This document shows, piece after piece, positions 49,723 to 61,577 of a DNA stretch of 64,000 bases (positions are counted from its first letter, which is position 1; each line of letters begins with the position of its first letter). The stretch is from Berberis thunbergii (Eukaryota > Streptophyta > Magnoliopsida > Ranunculales > Berberidaceae). The stretch lies in NCBI GenBank assembly GCA_003290165.1, contig QNQO01000450.1, positions 248,001 to 312,000 on the forward strand. Reading direction: 5' to 3'. Under the pieces are notes generated by a model that had not been told where the DNA came from, did not search any database, and saw nothing but the letters and a program-made list of their open reading frames with translations. Position numbers and translations under genes: made by a program.

Positions 49723-50867
49723 TTACAAATCCTTTGGTGAATCGAACAATAAATCAACACACTTGTAAGCAATCAACAATTCCTCGGCATCCTCTACATA
49801 CCTCGAAACGAATTTATCCAAAAATTCATCTTCCTTCAATCCTAGCACAGAAGCAAAACTCGGCATCTTCTTCATCTTCAAAAGCTTCTTCGACTTCAGA
49901 ATCTGAAGAACTCTGTATCTAGGAATCACCCTTTTCTCCAAACTAAGCATCAAACAATGTGGTTGATTCACCAACACATTTCTCTCAAACCCAACCACAT
50001 TCAAATAAAACTCAATCCCCAATCTCAGCTTCTCCATTGAAGTCCTCCACAACCCAGGCTCCTTCTTCAACATTGCCTCACATTCATCTTGAGAGAACCC
50101 CAAACTTTTAAAGACTTCAAATTTCTTTGAAAATGTATCAGGATTCATCGAGCTTAGTGTGTAAAGACCATGAACTAGCATCCTAGATTTGAACCCAATC
50201 TCTTCGACCCTTCCAACCAGCTCTTTCAATTTGGGTTCCTTCATGAGAACCAGAATTGGTTGTCTCTTCAACAGAGTAACAAGTTGAGACCCCACGATCC
50301 CACGACTCTGTAAGAAGGAAATGTTGGGTAATAACCTCGAATTGGGGTCTTGGGTGAGAACCCATTTGCATCTGCTGAGAATTTTAATCAAATCCTGAGG
50401 ATCAGAGACAATGTTCTTCAAAATCACAACATTGGGTATCAATCTTTTATTCAAACTCGATGTTATAACCGAGTTCTTGGAAATATACTGACCAAGCTCA
50501 GACCCTTTGAGACCCAGCTCTTGTAAAAACCTGAGCTTGGGTTCGAGGATCTTTTGTTTGTTGCATAAGAGGATCTGGGGTGTGAATCGAATGGTTTTGC
50601 GAATTTGGGTATCTGATAAATCGAATTTTTTAGGGAATCAATGGTGGTTTGGAGATTGTTGGAGTGTTTTGAGGAGGAGAGACGGATTGAGAGGGAGGTG
50701 GCTTGGGTTGGAGAGAAGCCGAAGGTGGAGATTAAGTGGTTTGTGATTATGGGGTTGGGGGGATTGGTGGCAGAGAGTGTGGAGAAGAAGAAAGTGATGG
50801 GATTTGCAGAGGAACAGAGGAAGGATTGATAGCGTGAGATAGATGAAAAGGAACAGAGATATCTCAT
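49723..50867 (-). pseudogene. mTERF-family gene with one frameshift
   Basis: Intronless plant mitochondrial transcription termination factor, a helical-repeat nucleic-acid-binding protein of mitochondria or plastids. From ATG 50867 the N-terminus (MRYLCSFSSISRYQSFLCSS) looks like an organelle-targeting peptide and continues 'LSIRLSSSKHSNNLQTTID'. Around 50626-50631 (six T on the plus strand) the frame changes. In the new frame it runs 'FDLSDTQIRKTIRFTPQILL', 'LQELGLKGSELGQYISKNSV', 'LNKRLIPNVVILKNIV' and on to 'LEKRVIPRYRVLQ' and the stop at 49723. A seventh A in the run would keep one frame of about 381 residues, a normal size. Nothing else is broken, so it may be a recent null allele or a sequencing error. 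A relic of a related gene lies at 11.7-12.2 kb. Confidence 0.85.
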
Positions 50868-50988
50868 TTGAAGCAAAAATGGAGTTTGAGAAAGAAGGGA
50901 GAGGAGGCTTGTGTTATTTGTTAGGGTTTAGAGGGTTTAACAGTCTGGGTGGGGTTATAATCCTAATCCTAAATGCACGTTGAGAAAA

Positions 50989-52069
50989 GGGAGCAATTAT
51001 TTGGCACCGCATATTCCTCTCACCCATACCATTCATTTAATTTTTTTTTTATATGCTAACCCAAGCCACCCATTTCAACCACTATTCATCTTCTTCCTCT
51101 CTTACCCTTTCTTTTCAAGAACAACAACAACAAAAACATGGAAGGGGGTAGCGAGGTAGGATGTGATCGATCGCAAGGGACAATGAGAGACGCCGATGAC
51201 GGCAAGAGATAGATGAGAGGGAGCCACAGCCACATCAACCATCGTCACCCCTTCTCCATCTTCTTCTTCTTCTTCTTCTTCTTCTCTCCCAATTCTCCCA
51301 TTATCTCTTCTTCTCCCACTCTTTCTTAGTTCCCTTATTTTCTTCTCGCACTCTCTTTTCTTCTAGCACATGTCGTCGCCTCTCTACCTCTCCCTCTTCT
51401 CCTTCACCTCACACTTTCTAATTTTTTTCTCGTCCTCACTAGGGTCAAATGTTTTTGCCCCTCGCAGCGGCCTCTGCGAGTGGGGAACCCATCATTGCAC
51501 AGACCGTCGCCCCTCTACTTCCCATTCTTCCATTTTCTGTTTTTTTTCTCGCCTTCCGCTAGGGTAAATTATTTTTCCCTCGCAGTGGCCTCTATGAGTA
51601 GGGAACCCATCCTCGCACAAGCCACCGCGAGGGTGAAAAGAAAAAAAGTGCGAGGGGAAGGTGAAGACGAAGAGGGATAGTTGGCAGAATCAAGGTCGAG
51701 ATCTTGTAAAGACTCCAACTCTTCTTCTTTTTCGACTTCATCTTCAATTTTGATTTGAGGGAATGGAGATGATATGCGAGGGGTGCTTTGGGGGTGTTCG
51801 TAGTTGGGGAGGGAAGAGAGAAGTGAAGAAAAAAAGAGAAATGATATAAGATGATGCAAAGAAGAAAAAGAAGATCAGATAAGAAGAAGAAGAAGAAGAT
51901 GTTGGAGGAAGAAGGGTGGTGATGAGAAGAGGGAGTGAAACAAAAGAGAGAAATAATGGTTTAAATGGATAGTGTGGAAAAGTGTGTGGGGGACAAAAAG
52001 TGAATGGTGTAGAAAAAAATTAGATGGGTGGTGTGGGTGAGAGAAATCTGTGGTGACAAATAGGTCGCC
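50989..52069. mobile_element. Foldback element, Mutator-like family, copy 3
   Basis: Flanked by a perfect 9-bp duplication ttgagaaaa (50980-50988 and 52070-52078). The left end starts GGGAGCAATTATTTGGCACC; the right, read inward, starts GGCGACCTATTTGTCACC. Both continue 'tctcaccca(t/c)acca' and a T-run. The interior has (CTT)n and (GAA)n tracts and a direct duplication of period about 120 ('ctagggt' at 51440 and 51560, each followed by 'cctcgcag(c/t)ggcctct'). Short frames are low complexity. It lies about 120 bp upstream of the mTERF start and may affect that promoter. Confidence 0.85.
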
Positions 52070-52078
52070 TTGAGAAAA

Positions 52079-55032
52079 ACATCGCAGTTTTACCTAGTTT
52101 AATGAGTCCCTTGGAGATGCTCTAAGAGCTTCATTGGCCAAGTTCAAAACTAAAAAGCTAAAGTTGGTATTTATTCAAGGTTTAAACGGTTATTTGAAGG
52201 TTAAATTAGGGCTATTAATTCTCTTTTATTTGAAACCTGATCCAATCCAATTTGATTCGATAAAGATAGATTTGGATTTGTGGTTTTCAGATTCAAATGT
52301 AAAAACTAAATTCAAATTGCTTTCAGAATGTGTACGTGGTTTCAATGATTCATTTAAATTCGAATTATTTTTGTACATCCAATGGCTCAGCAACAACACA
52401 ATACACAATGGAAGAAGAAAATGATTATCTTATTAATATGTATTCCAATATGAGAGTTTAATGTCATTACATAGGCAATACAATCCTAACACTAATGCAA
52501 CGTGTTAAGTTCTTTAAAAATGCATACAAGTATTCAATGATAAAAACTCCCCCTGAAGTCATCAAATCTGATCATAAGTTCCTCATATTTCAAAACATTT
52601 CTTGAAGGTTGGAGTAGAAACACCTTTGTAAAATAATTTGTTGGATCATCAAATAATTAAATCTTCTGGATGTTCGTATCAAATATGGACACGAAAAATG
52701 GTTTGTTTAGTCACCCTTGACAAAACCATATGCAAATCACTAATACAATAAGTATATCCAAATTATAAGATATCAATCTTTGTTGCTTCATTAAAACCTT
52801 GGAATGGAAAAACCCATTAGGAAAAAACCAAAATTAACGATAAAAAGTATAACATTCTTTAAGAACTATATATGATGTGTGCACTTGATGTTGCCTCATT
52901 AAAACCCTTGAATGGAAAAACCCAGTGGGAAAAAACCAAAATTAATGATAAAAAGTATAACATTCTTTAAGAACTATATATAATGGGTGCACTTGATGCT
53001 GCCTCGTTAAAACCTTGATTAGAAAACCCAATGGGAGAAAACTTAATAGAAGGAAAAATAGTACAACGCACTTAACTTTAATCTTCACATACTTCAGGAT
53101 GCTCGTAGTATTAGTATTCCATTAGTGTAATGCATTCACATTTAATATTGCATACTTCATGGTGCGCATATTTCTGGATGTTCCCCATCATCACAATCAC
53201 TTAGATATTTGTGGCATTCAAATGAAGTATCTAGAAACATAGCTTGTTCAATGCTAGATCGAATTTGTTTGACTTTCATCTAACAATTTTGTTGAGATTT
53301 ATATCGACAACATCAGTGTGTCCCGATCTTCCTTGATTAAACATCATTCCAGTGACAATATGTACATACAACTTTAATTTTGTTGTTCTATAGCTGGAGT
53401 AGTCAGTTAAAAATTGTTTTGTATAATGATTAGCAACCTCAGTCAAATATTCCATAATTAATGAATCACTATAGAATCATTATAGTCCCAGCAAGATAAC
53501 ATAAACCTGCATAATCAACTTAGCAGGAACAAATAAATTCAACTTAAGAATAAAAAATGATATTAGTAGTCTTACAAAATACGTTGTATTCTATTCCAAG
53601 CCAATTAGTATGTGAAATGTTACGTCAAGAATAAAATGATAGAGCTCGTAATAACAATGCACCGATATTATATATATTGGATATTATATATATTGTATTT
53701 CAGGATCACTGATTTATTTGTACTAAGGTTATTTGCATCTATATTAACACCTAAAGTCAACCATGGGCACGCTAAGTGGATTACCCATAAAGTTAATTAG
53801 GACATTCGATATACATCTTCACGTAAGGACCAATACTATACTAATATCTAACTAGATCTACCGGCTTAGACAAAATTCTGTTATAAACTCTGATTTCAAG
53901 TTAATCCTCAAACTGTTATCATCTTTCTCAAGTTCAAGCTCTTTTGGAGATTGGACAAGATTCAGTGGATGATGCTACTATGTCAAATCCATTCAGTTTT
54001 TATGACATAATTTCTGACATCTATATTGTTTTGCTAATGTGATTTGATAATGATGGAGTTTTCACAATGTTTAAGACCAAACATTTTTTAATTTATTAAT
54101 AGAGATTTTCTTAAACATTTTTTTTGTCAACTATCCATTCACCACAATCTTCTGAATTGTTCTAAATATCTTTTGAAGTATAGTTGAGTACATAGTTTTT
54201 GTGTTTGCTACAAGTCCTTTAAACACCTAAGTTTCAAACACAAAATGCATTTCAGAATTAATCTCGAGGTTCTACATGAGCTTTTTTTTACTATAAAATT
54301 TTGTAGCTACAAATTTCTCATTCATAATTTTGAAAATCATCTTACTGAAACCTTTAGGGTTTATATACTTTGGTATGTGTACTATAGGTCCATATATATC
54401 ATGTTTTTTCAAGAGGATTCAATTTTTCTTGAAATCATGGTTTGATTTGACCAATTATTCCTTTTAGACATTCATTAAAATGACGTGGTTTTGTAAACAT
54501 ATTGTTATCATTGCCTTTTTGATATTTTAATAGCTACTGCTAGCAGCAAATGTCGTCGACGATCATTTGATTTTATTTTCACATTCTCCCAGATATGTAT
54601 ACATTGAGATCTCATATTATCAGTTACACTTGTCTCTACAATGACAATCTTAGTCACTTCAGGGACTTTCACAATGACTTTACGGACATGCATTCTTAAA
54701 CAATACATCTTCTAAACTTTCAGAGAAATTAATTTTTAGTGTATAACTTCCTCTAGAGCTTTGCATATAAATTCTTTTGGAGCTTGGTATATAATTCTTT
54801 TGGAGCTTGGTATATAATTCTTCTAGAGCTTATGCAATTTTTTTTAGAAACTGTTTATGCAACTTCTTCTGGAGCTTTTACTAGGGTATGGCTTTTGACG
54901 ATCCTTTTCTTTAAGAGAGTTAAACCTCTGGATTTATTAGTTCGTCACACTTTTAATATGCACCCCGATTGATTTGCTGTCATATTCAAATTTTATCCTA
55001 AATGGATACAGATTCAGACATTATCACTTATA
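52079..55032. repeat. Old repeat DNA with 108-bp tandem triplet, possibly copia-like
   Basis: Three units begin near 52783, 52891 and 52999 (period 108), each with 'cattaaaacc' or similar, then 'aaaaaccca' and 'ggaaaaaacc'. Such sequence is common in LTRs of plant copia-type elements, so it is probably a decayed LTR. A 28-bp tandem ('cttttggagcttggtatata' type) lies at 54772-54830. A minus-strand frame at 54508-54708 is unassigned. No intact gene was recognised. Confidence 0.4.
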
Positions 55033-55037
55033 GTTGG

Positions 55038-55510
55038 TGATGCAATCAATTTTCACTCCCTTATTTGACCTAGTCATGCTGACCTACACAAGTAACGCAC
55101 GCGAGCCACTGACCACCGTGGGGTGGCCGATGACACTCCGATGCTAAAGTCAGACATGGATCTGAGGAAGGTGTAATGCTGTAACAGGAAATTTGTAGCG
55201 TGCCTTAGCTTACCAACCTCATGTCTTATTTGACCTAGTTGGAAGCAGAGAGTAGTTGTAATTGTCCGTCCAAAGCTAATCCTCGAGATACTTGCCTGAG
55301 TAGGGCTTATGGGTATTGAGGATAGTTGTGAGACGTGTTGGCTTAGCATACTGTGAGAGTCCAGGTCCGCCTGATAGACTGAAGTTTAGCAGGCTTAGAA
55401 TCGCTTAGGCTGGATCTATATATGTTGGGTTGGCGCTGGAGGTTGTAATTCCTCGAGATCATCATGACACATGTACGGCTCTGGGATGTGACCATTTTCA
55501 TGTATCGTCA
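55038..55510 (-). repeat. 3' LTR with internal deletion (473 bp)
   Basis: Matches the right LTR at both ends but lacks its middle; the join falls at about 55225, where 'cttattt' runs straight into 'gacctagttggaagcag'. Some extra bases near its left end ('cttatttgacctagtcatg', about 55060) repeat the same join sequence. Confidence 0.88.
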
Positions 55511-55524
55511 ACTACTCCCCTCAA
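55511..55524 (-). other. Polypurine tract
   Basis: The minus strand reads TTGAGGGGAGTAGT directly before the 3' LTR, as required for plus-strand priming. Confidence 0.65.
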
Positions 55525-55743
55525 GTTCGTGGGTCGTCACATCGGTTCGCTAAGTCATCTCTTGAAGGGATGCGCCGCTCATGATGATTGAGTCTAAAGC
55601 GTTGTTTGAGTTGCGTGCTGCATTAATTGAACGTGTTTTAGTTCAGCCGAAAAGAGGTGAAAGCCCATTATAGAGTCTAATTCTTCTACTTTATTCGCTT
55701 TCAAAGGTATCGTTCTGATTATAAAAGATTGTTCGTCTTCTTT

Positions 55744-57491
55744 ATGGCTCAAGAAAACCTTCTTGATGATGCTGTCTTGGTCGAGGGCCTGGAGTTTTTT
55801 GAAGACAAGTTGTTGTCTGAGCATGGTCTTGCCAAAATCCGTACAAAGTTTGGAGTCCCTGAGGACCTGCTGTTGTATCTTTTGACGGGTGACGAAACAC
55901 CAATGTCACCTCCGGTTGGTTTCATATGGTTACATCGTGGGATGCTTTAAACTGGAGTGTGATTTCTGATTTTGGACGTGATTTGGGAGTTCTTGGATCT
56001 CCTAGGGATTCCTTCAGCTCAGTTTGGGCCCAATGGATATAAGATCATCCTTATGATTCTGCTCAGTGCTAAAGAGGCTGGTGTTAGAGTGACTTCGCAG
56101 GTGATTCAGTTGCTAACCTCTCCTCGGTTGAAGAGTAATGTTGTTTGTAAGCTGAAGTTGCTGAATTGTTTCGTTAAACTGCTTAATGATTTCAAGTTCT
56201 GGCAGAAGTACTACTTTCAGGCCCCTACAGATTCGAAGTACTTTCAATTCAAGGGTCGTCCGCTTGAGTGACAGTTCAGGCTGCTTCTTAAGTTCAACTC
56301 CCTTCTTGTGACTTTGATATGCTTGACATGTTGGCAACAAAGGGTCAGCTTATGTTGACAAACGGAAGGCCATGGAGGAGAGCCTGAGGATGGTGGCAAC
56401 CATGATGGGCGGTGCTGGCATAGTTTTCGATCAGGAAAAACTTTATCCAGATGCACGGATAAGCTTGTTTGCACCGAACTTGGTGAAAATGAGCTCACAG
56501 GTCTAGCACCAAGAGGTGGATGTAGAGTATGCTTCGAGGAAGCATATAAGCAGGTGTCATAGCTGGTTGATTAATCACGCTCCAAAACCCAAGGAGGATT
56601 AGTTAGAAGGGTGCATGGATAAGGGTTAGAAGTACCTTATGTTGGGTATGTCTCATTTGAGCCACGCGACCGTATCTAAGAAGGAAGTCGAGGCGGCTCA
56701 TGAGAGAATATACACTTTGGAGCGTGTCTTTTCGCACATGCGAACAATGTATTTTGATGTGCTTCATGAAATTGAGTGACTTAAGAAGCATGTCGAGGCG
56801 GTTGGATCAATCAATCGTGGCCACTGTGGCTCAGAGGGCTCGTCTGGAGGACTTTGAGCATATTCTGACCGAGGCGGTGTCCAAAAGGGACAAACTTAAG
56901 CAGGAGTTGAGCTGGATCCACTGAGAAGTCGAGGTTGCGCAAAATGTTGTGGCTAAGGCGTGTTCTAAGCTATAGTATCTTGCTGAAGAGAGTGTTTCGA
57001 AGGAAGTCGACAGAGTTGCTGAGAAGCAACAGTTGGAATCCGATGTGGAATTCTATGCTCGAGAAGCGAGGAAGGCTGAGGACCAGCTCGAATTGGGGTG
57101 GCATGAACTTAGTGTCGTGAAGAACGATCTGGCAACATAGCAGTCTCAGGTCGATGCGCTGACTGGCAAGTTGGAGTTGTTGGAGCGTGAACTTGTTGAT
57201 GCTAAGGTGCAAGAGGAGCAACTTCTCCAGGAACAAGGCAAATGCGAGTTTCGTTGGGTTGTACATGGCCGGCTAGAGCTGCTGGCGTTGATTAATGAGG
57301 AGCATCCGAAGTGGGATCTCAACCGTTATAAGATGTCATATATAGACTTGTTCGTTACTTTCGAGTCGTCGGGCGAGGAGGACAGTTTAAGCCCCAATGT
57401 CCAGGTTGAGGCACAAGTGGGCGTAACTCCTGCTTCTTTTTCCACTAGGCTTAGCTCTTCTGTTTCTGTAACCTCTCCTAATAAAGGGTAA
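55744..57491 (+). pseudogene. Antisense ORF of Tat-type retrotransposon, degenerate
   Basis: The plus strand, opposite to gag, begins 'MAQENLLDDAVLVEGLEFFE' and 'IRTKFGVPEDLLLYLL'. It continues in another frame as 'DVIWEFLDLLGIPSAQFGPN' and 'FKFWQKYYFQAPTDSKYFQF'. This looks like the 'putative gypsy-type transposon' (PF04195-type) domain. A long coiled-coil-like tail follows (for example 'KLELLERELVDAKVQEEQLL') to the stop at 57491. There are several in-frame stops and shifts. The role of such ORFs is unknown. Confidence 0.7.
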
Positions 57492-58019
57492 ACTTTGTGT
57501 GCATGTATTCTTTTTGTCTTGACCATTAATGAAAACTGTTTCATTCGTTTTGTGCTTGTAGTCTCTAATGCATGTTTTTTGTTTCGCCTTCGTCTTGTTT
57601 TGGCATAGGCTGGTTGAATTAATAGGACGTTGCCTGGTCCATCTGCGGTAGAGAACTTGACCGCTTTGTGTTGTGAATGACTCGGGGCCATCGCAGTATA
57701 GTTATGTCTGATAGTGGGCATGTTACGAACAATTTAGCTGGGGATTGAGTCATCCGAGCTGTGTCTTGTCCCTTGGGTAAGCTACTTGTGGTTTACCTTG
57801 TTTGTCTGAATGGTTGGTTGTAGTTGCTGCTGTAAGCAAATTGTGGTGGCCGAGCGTACGAGTCAGAGTGTTTGTGTCGAGTCAGGCGTCGTAAGCTCGG
57901 ATTGGCATCCTAAGCAGCTTTTATCTGAGCCCTGCCGTACGATCTTTGTATCGGCGCGAGTGGCCTATGCTTAACATTAGAATGTTAGTCTGTTTGAGCA
58001 TGGAGATGTTGACTCAATT

Positions 58020-58770
58020 AAATTCATGTTTGCGTCCACTATTTTGAAAGAAAACAGAGGTCGTGTGGCGAGCTGCTTGAGACTCCCACTTTTCAAATCA
58101 TTTATGTCCGAGCTATGTGGGCTACAGATACTGGGAGTAAAGGTTTGGCGACCAGGCTGAAGAGCAGTGGTCCCATGGCAAGCCATCAATATCAATTCGC
58201 GAGTGACTAGGCTCTCACCTTTCGAATCATTTATGACCAAGCAGAGCGAACAATAGATTCGGGGAGTAAAGGTTTGGCGGCTAGGTTGAAAAACAGTGGT
58301 CCCGTGGCAAGCCGTCAGAATCAGTTCGGGACTAACTAGGCTCCTACCTTTCGAACCATCTACACCCTCCCCACGCGGTAGGGGCTACGGATTCAATAAG
58401 GGTTTGGCGACCAGGCTGAAAAGCAGTGGTCCCATGTCAAGCCATCGGAATTAGTTCAGGACTAACTAGGCTACCACCATCCAAATTATCTACACATGAG
58501 TGCACCAAGCTACAAATTTGAGAGTTTTTCTGTGGCCACGCTGAAGAGCACTGGTCCCTTGGCAAGCCTTCGAAATCAGTTCAGGACTGACTAGGCTTCC
58601 ACCTTCTAGACAAATACACCCTCGCAGTGGGGGCTACAAGTCCAGGGTTTGTGATTCGACGACCATACTGAAAAACAGTGGTTTCGTGGCAAGCCATTGA
58701 AATCAATTCAGGACTGACAAAGCTCCCACCTTCTAGACTATCTACACCCTCGTAGTGGAGGTACAAGTCC
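58020..58770. repeat. Tandem repeats, period about 122-130 bp, about five units
   Basis: Units start near 58142, 58271, 58401, 58523 and 58645, with a partial unit before. Each has a form of 'aggctgaa(g/a)agcagtggtccc', 'tggcaagcc(a/g)tc' and 'actaggct(c)ccacctt'. Non-coding tandem repeats between pol and the 3' LTR are known in Tat-lineage elements. Confidence 0.85.
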
Positions 58771-59514
58771 AAGCTTTGATCAGAAGCTTTCGTTGTTGGT
58801 CGTCACCAGCTAGGCTTACCTGATTAGGTTCAACGATCACTGACCGCGAATGAGGCAGTGATTCCTAGCAAGTCGTGGTTACTAAGTGTGGCAGAGTTGA
58901 TTAGACTCCGATTTCCTAAGCCGTCAATGCATGCGCTAAGCAAACTAGGTATCGGAATGAACCAAAAGCTATCATCATTAGTCTTAACTGACTAAGCTTG
59001 CCCGGTTTGAAAAGAGGTTTCACCAATTGAGGGGAGTGTGAACCTGGTCTATTCGCATGGTGTGGGCGAAGTTACCTTAATTCAGCAAGTGATCTATAGG
59101 TACGATCCGTATGTCAGGGTTGACTAGGATCTCTAGCGCTCATGCCAAGCATGCGACAAAGTGTTGTTTGAATAATAGGCCGAGCCCATGGGTCCGCAAA
59201 GGAAGGGCTAGGGTTTCCTGCACGGTGCATTGTGCGTAGGGCGTAGATCGCGTAGTAACACGTGTACGCCGTAGGTTGTGTGACTGTTGAGTATCAGTTA
59301 CTCCTCTTTAATTAATGGGGTTGCGTGCAACACCATTAATTTGATTGACGTAGCCTGTGCAGTTTCCTCGGGAATCGATGTCTCTTCATTTCCCATACGG
59401 TATTCAATGCTTGGCAGTTAATGATGGAGTGCCCAGTTTGTGAATCATCATGTTTATATAATGGTGTTTTCCAATCGTTGTAGGCACTATCTTTCGCTGA
59501 GCTGATTTCCTGTA

Positions 59515-60530
59515 ATGTTCTTGCTTGAAAAAGATGTTTTGGGTTTTCCAGAGTCTGAGAAGAATACTTTGATTTTTCCAAAGGCTGAAGTTGGATTTTC
59601 GTCTCTGGAGTTTCCGAATGTTCTGACATTTGCGTTGATTAAGCATGGAGATAATTGTTGTTATGCGTGGTCACCTACTATGGGTGGGCACGTAGTTGAT
59701 CCGCCGAGGTCTCGTAATTTCTTCTCATATCACGGAGAAGTAGTAAGGATTGTCTCCCAAGAGAAGAGTCTGTCTTTTATATGCAGGTGCCTTATCGTTG
59801 TTTTTGAATGTTTGATATCAGAGATAACATCTAGATCCAACTCTGTGGTGGCTGCCTCCGTCACTTTTCGATTAACCTCGTTGCCTTGCTCTGTGCTGGA
59901 ATTCGAGATCTTGAGATGAAAAGGAGTTGGACATGGTCCATTGATTGGGCCATTGACTCCTGGACGCCCCTCTCATCCTTGCAGTCGGAAGATGCGCCTT
60001 ACCCGTGTCGACCTGATACTTGTCACAGGTTCACCGTTTTGCCGGATCAAGCGTGTGAGTTGGTCGTATCAGGCAGTGGTTCGTCACGAGACTCTCGATC
60101 GCCGATTTTGTACCCCCACATACCATATTTGATGGTGGCGTTCGATGGAGCATTCTTTAGCTTGTGGGAAGCTTGCCCTGAACTGTTCGTGTTGCTTATG
60201 CGATCAGACAGTTTGAGCAAGTCCTCACTCCATGTTGATCAGCTGCCTGCAGTATGTATTCTTTTGTATCCGCCTTAGGACGCGTTCATAGTATGTAGCC
60301 TTTTGTATCTGCTTCAAGGTGCTTGTTGTTACATATTTCCAATAATCAATAGAGTTTGTTTTCATAATTCTTCTTTTATTTCTTAGATGATTGAAAATCA
60401 CATAAGTCTCTTAAGAACTAAAACTCGATATTGACTATGGAAAAGGAAACAATCTACTTAAAGCAAACTAACTATTGACGGAGGGACATTGATCCTAGCC
60501 GCGAAGTGAATTCAGTTTGCTTTTATGGAT
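59515..60530 (+). other. Internal plus-strand open frames, unrecognised
   Basis: Frames at 59515-59919 and 59886-60278 on the plus strand (134 and 130 codons) lie where pol would be expected on the minus strand. I recognise no domain. They may be captured host sequence or part of a second antisense ORF. Confidence 0.3.
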
Positions 60531-60779
60531 CCTTTAGCGGACTTTTGAGGCATCATATTGGCTACTGAAGAGTAAACTTTGCAGAGGGGTGGATCCCCAT
60601 GCCAATGGAAGGTCGAGGGATGCATTCTTGATTTCCATGGCCTTCTTGCCTCGCCGAGTGGAAAAGCTTGTTGCTTCTGTACCACTTGAAAGTGATGTCT
60701 CCGCCGTTGTATCGCCGTTGTCCGGCCTAACTATCTGTTTCAATGTGGCGTAGTGGTAGCTTTGAGTCGCAGGTTAGTC

Positions 60780-61195
60780 TCTACGTATTGTTCATTAACA
60801 GTATACTTAACACACTGATGAAGGGTACAGACCACTGCTTCCATTTGGTGAAGCCATGGTCTTCCCAGGAAAAGGTTGTAGGATGACGGTGCGTCTACCA
60901 CCATGAAGTCAAGCAATAAGACATTTCTCCGTTGCGGTTATCCGACCACTGTAGCTAACCTTATCCTTCCGATTGGGAAACATTTCTCCCCGCTGAACTC
61001 GATTAGCGGGTGCTCTGATGGCGTTAGGTTTACCTCTTTGAGGTCCACGCTACGAAAAGCATTGTAGAACAGAACGTTGAGCAAACTTCCTGTGTCCACT
61101 GGAACTCTCTTTACTTCCCACTTTACGATGGAAACAGAGATGACCAAGGCGTCGTTCGCTCGAACTCCATCGAGGTCCCTGTCCGTGAAAGTCAA
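60780..61195 (-). pseudogene. Retrotransposon aspartic protease region
   Basis: 'MTFTDRDLDGVRANDALVIS' is followed by 'RVPVDTGSLLNVLFYNAF', which holds the DTG catalytic triplet. After a frame change come 'FMVVDAPSSYNLFLGRPWL' and 'HQMEAVVCTLHQCVKY', which normally lead into reverse transcriptase. The RT itself does not follow. Confidence 0.8.
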
Positions 61196-61577
61196 AATGG
61201 GAATGGGGTTCTAAATTCTTAAATAGCAAACGCGTTTGTCCTCATCCTCAGGTTGTGTCCGCATATCCAACAGAGTTCGCTTGTGGGACCTATATGACCG
61301 GTCTTCATTTGTTCCGACTCCATGAAGGACGTATATCATCCCTAGAGTTTCCTTCTTTATTTTTTTTACCGACTCCCTTCTGTCCCTGGTTTGTTCTGGT
61401 TGTTTCTCAGATTTCAAAAATTCTTCAGCTTGCGTATGGAATCCAGTATTCCACTTCATACCTCAGACTCTTGCAGTCGTTGGTGTTGTGGTTGCTCTCA
61501 TTGTGGTACGCACAATACTTGTTGTTGTCTTGCTTGGCAGGGTCCCCATGTGTCTTCGGGGGCCACTTCAGTTCATC

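Noticed and set aside
51569..51859. Minus-strand frame of 96 codons in the foldback element
   Set aside because: Low-complexity Ser/Pro/Glu sequence produced by CTT/GAA tracts; no domain.
58020..58770. CRISPR-like array
   Set aside because: Repeats of 120-130 bp without unique spacers, in a plant retrotransposon.
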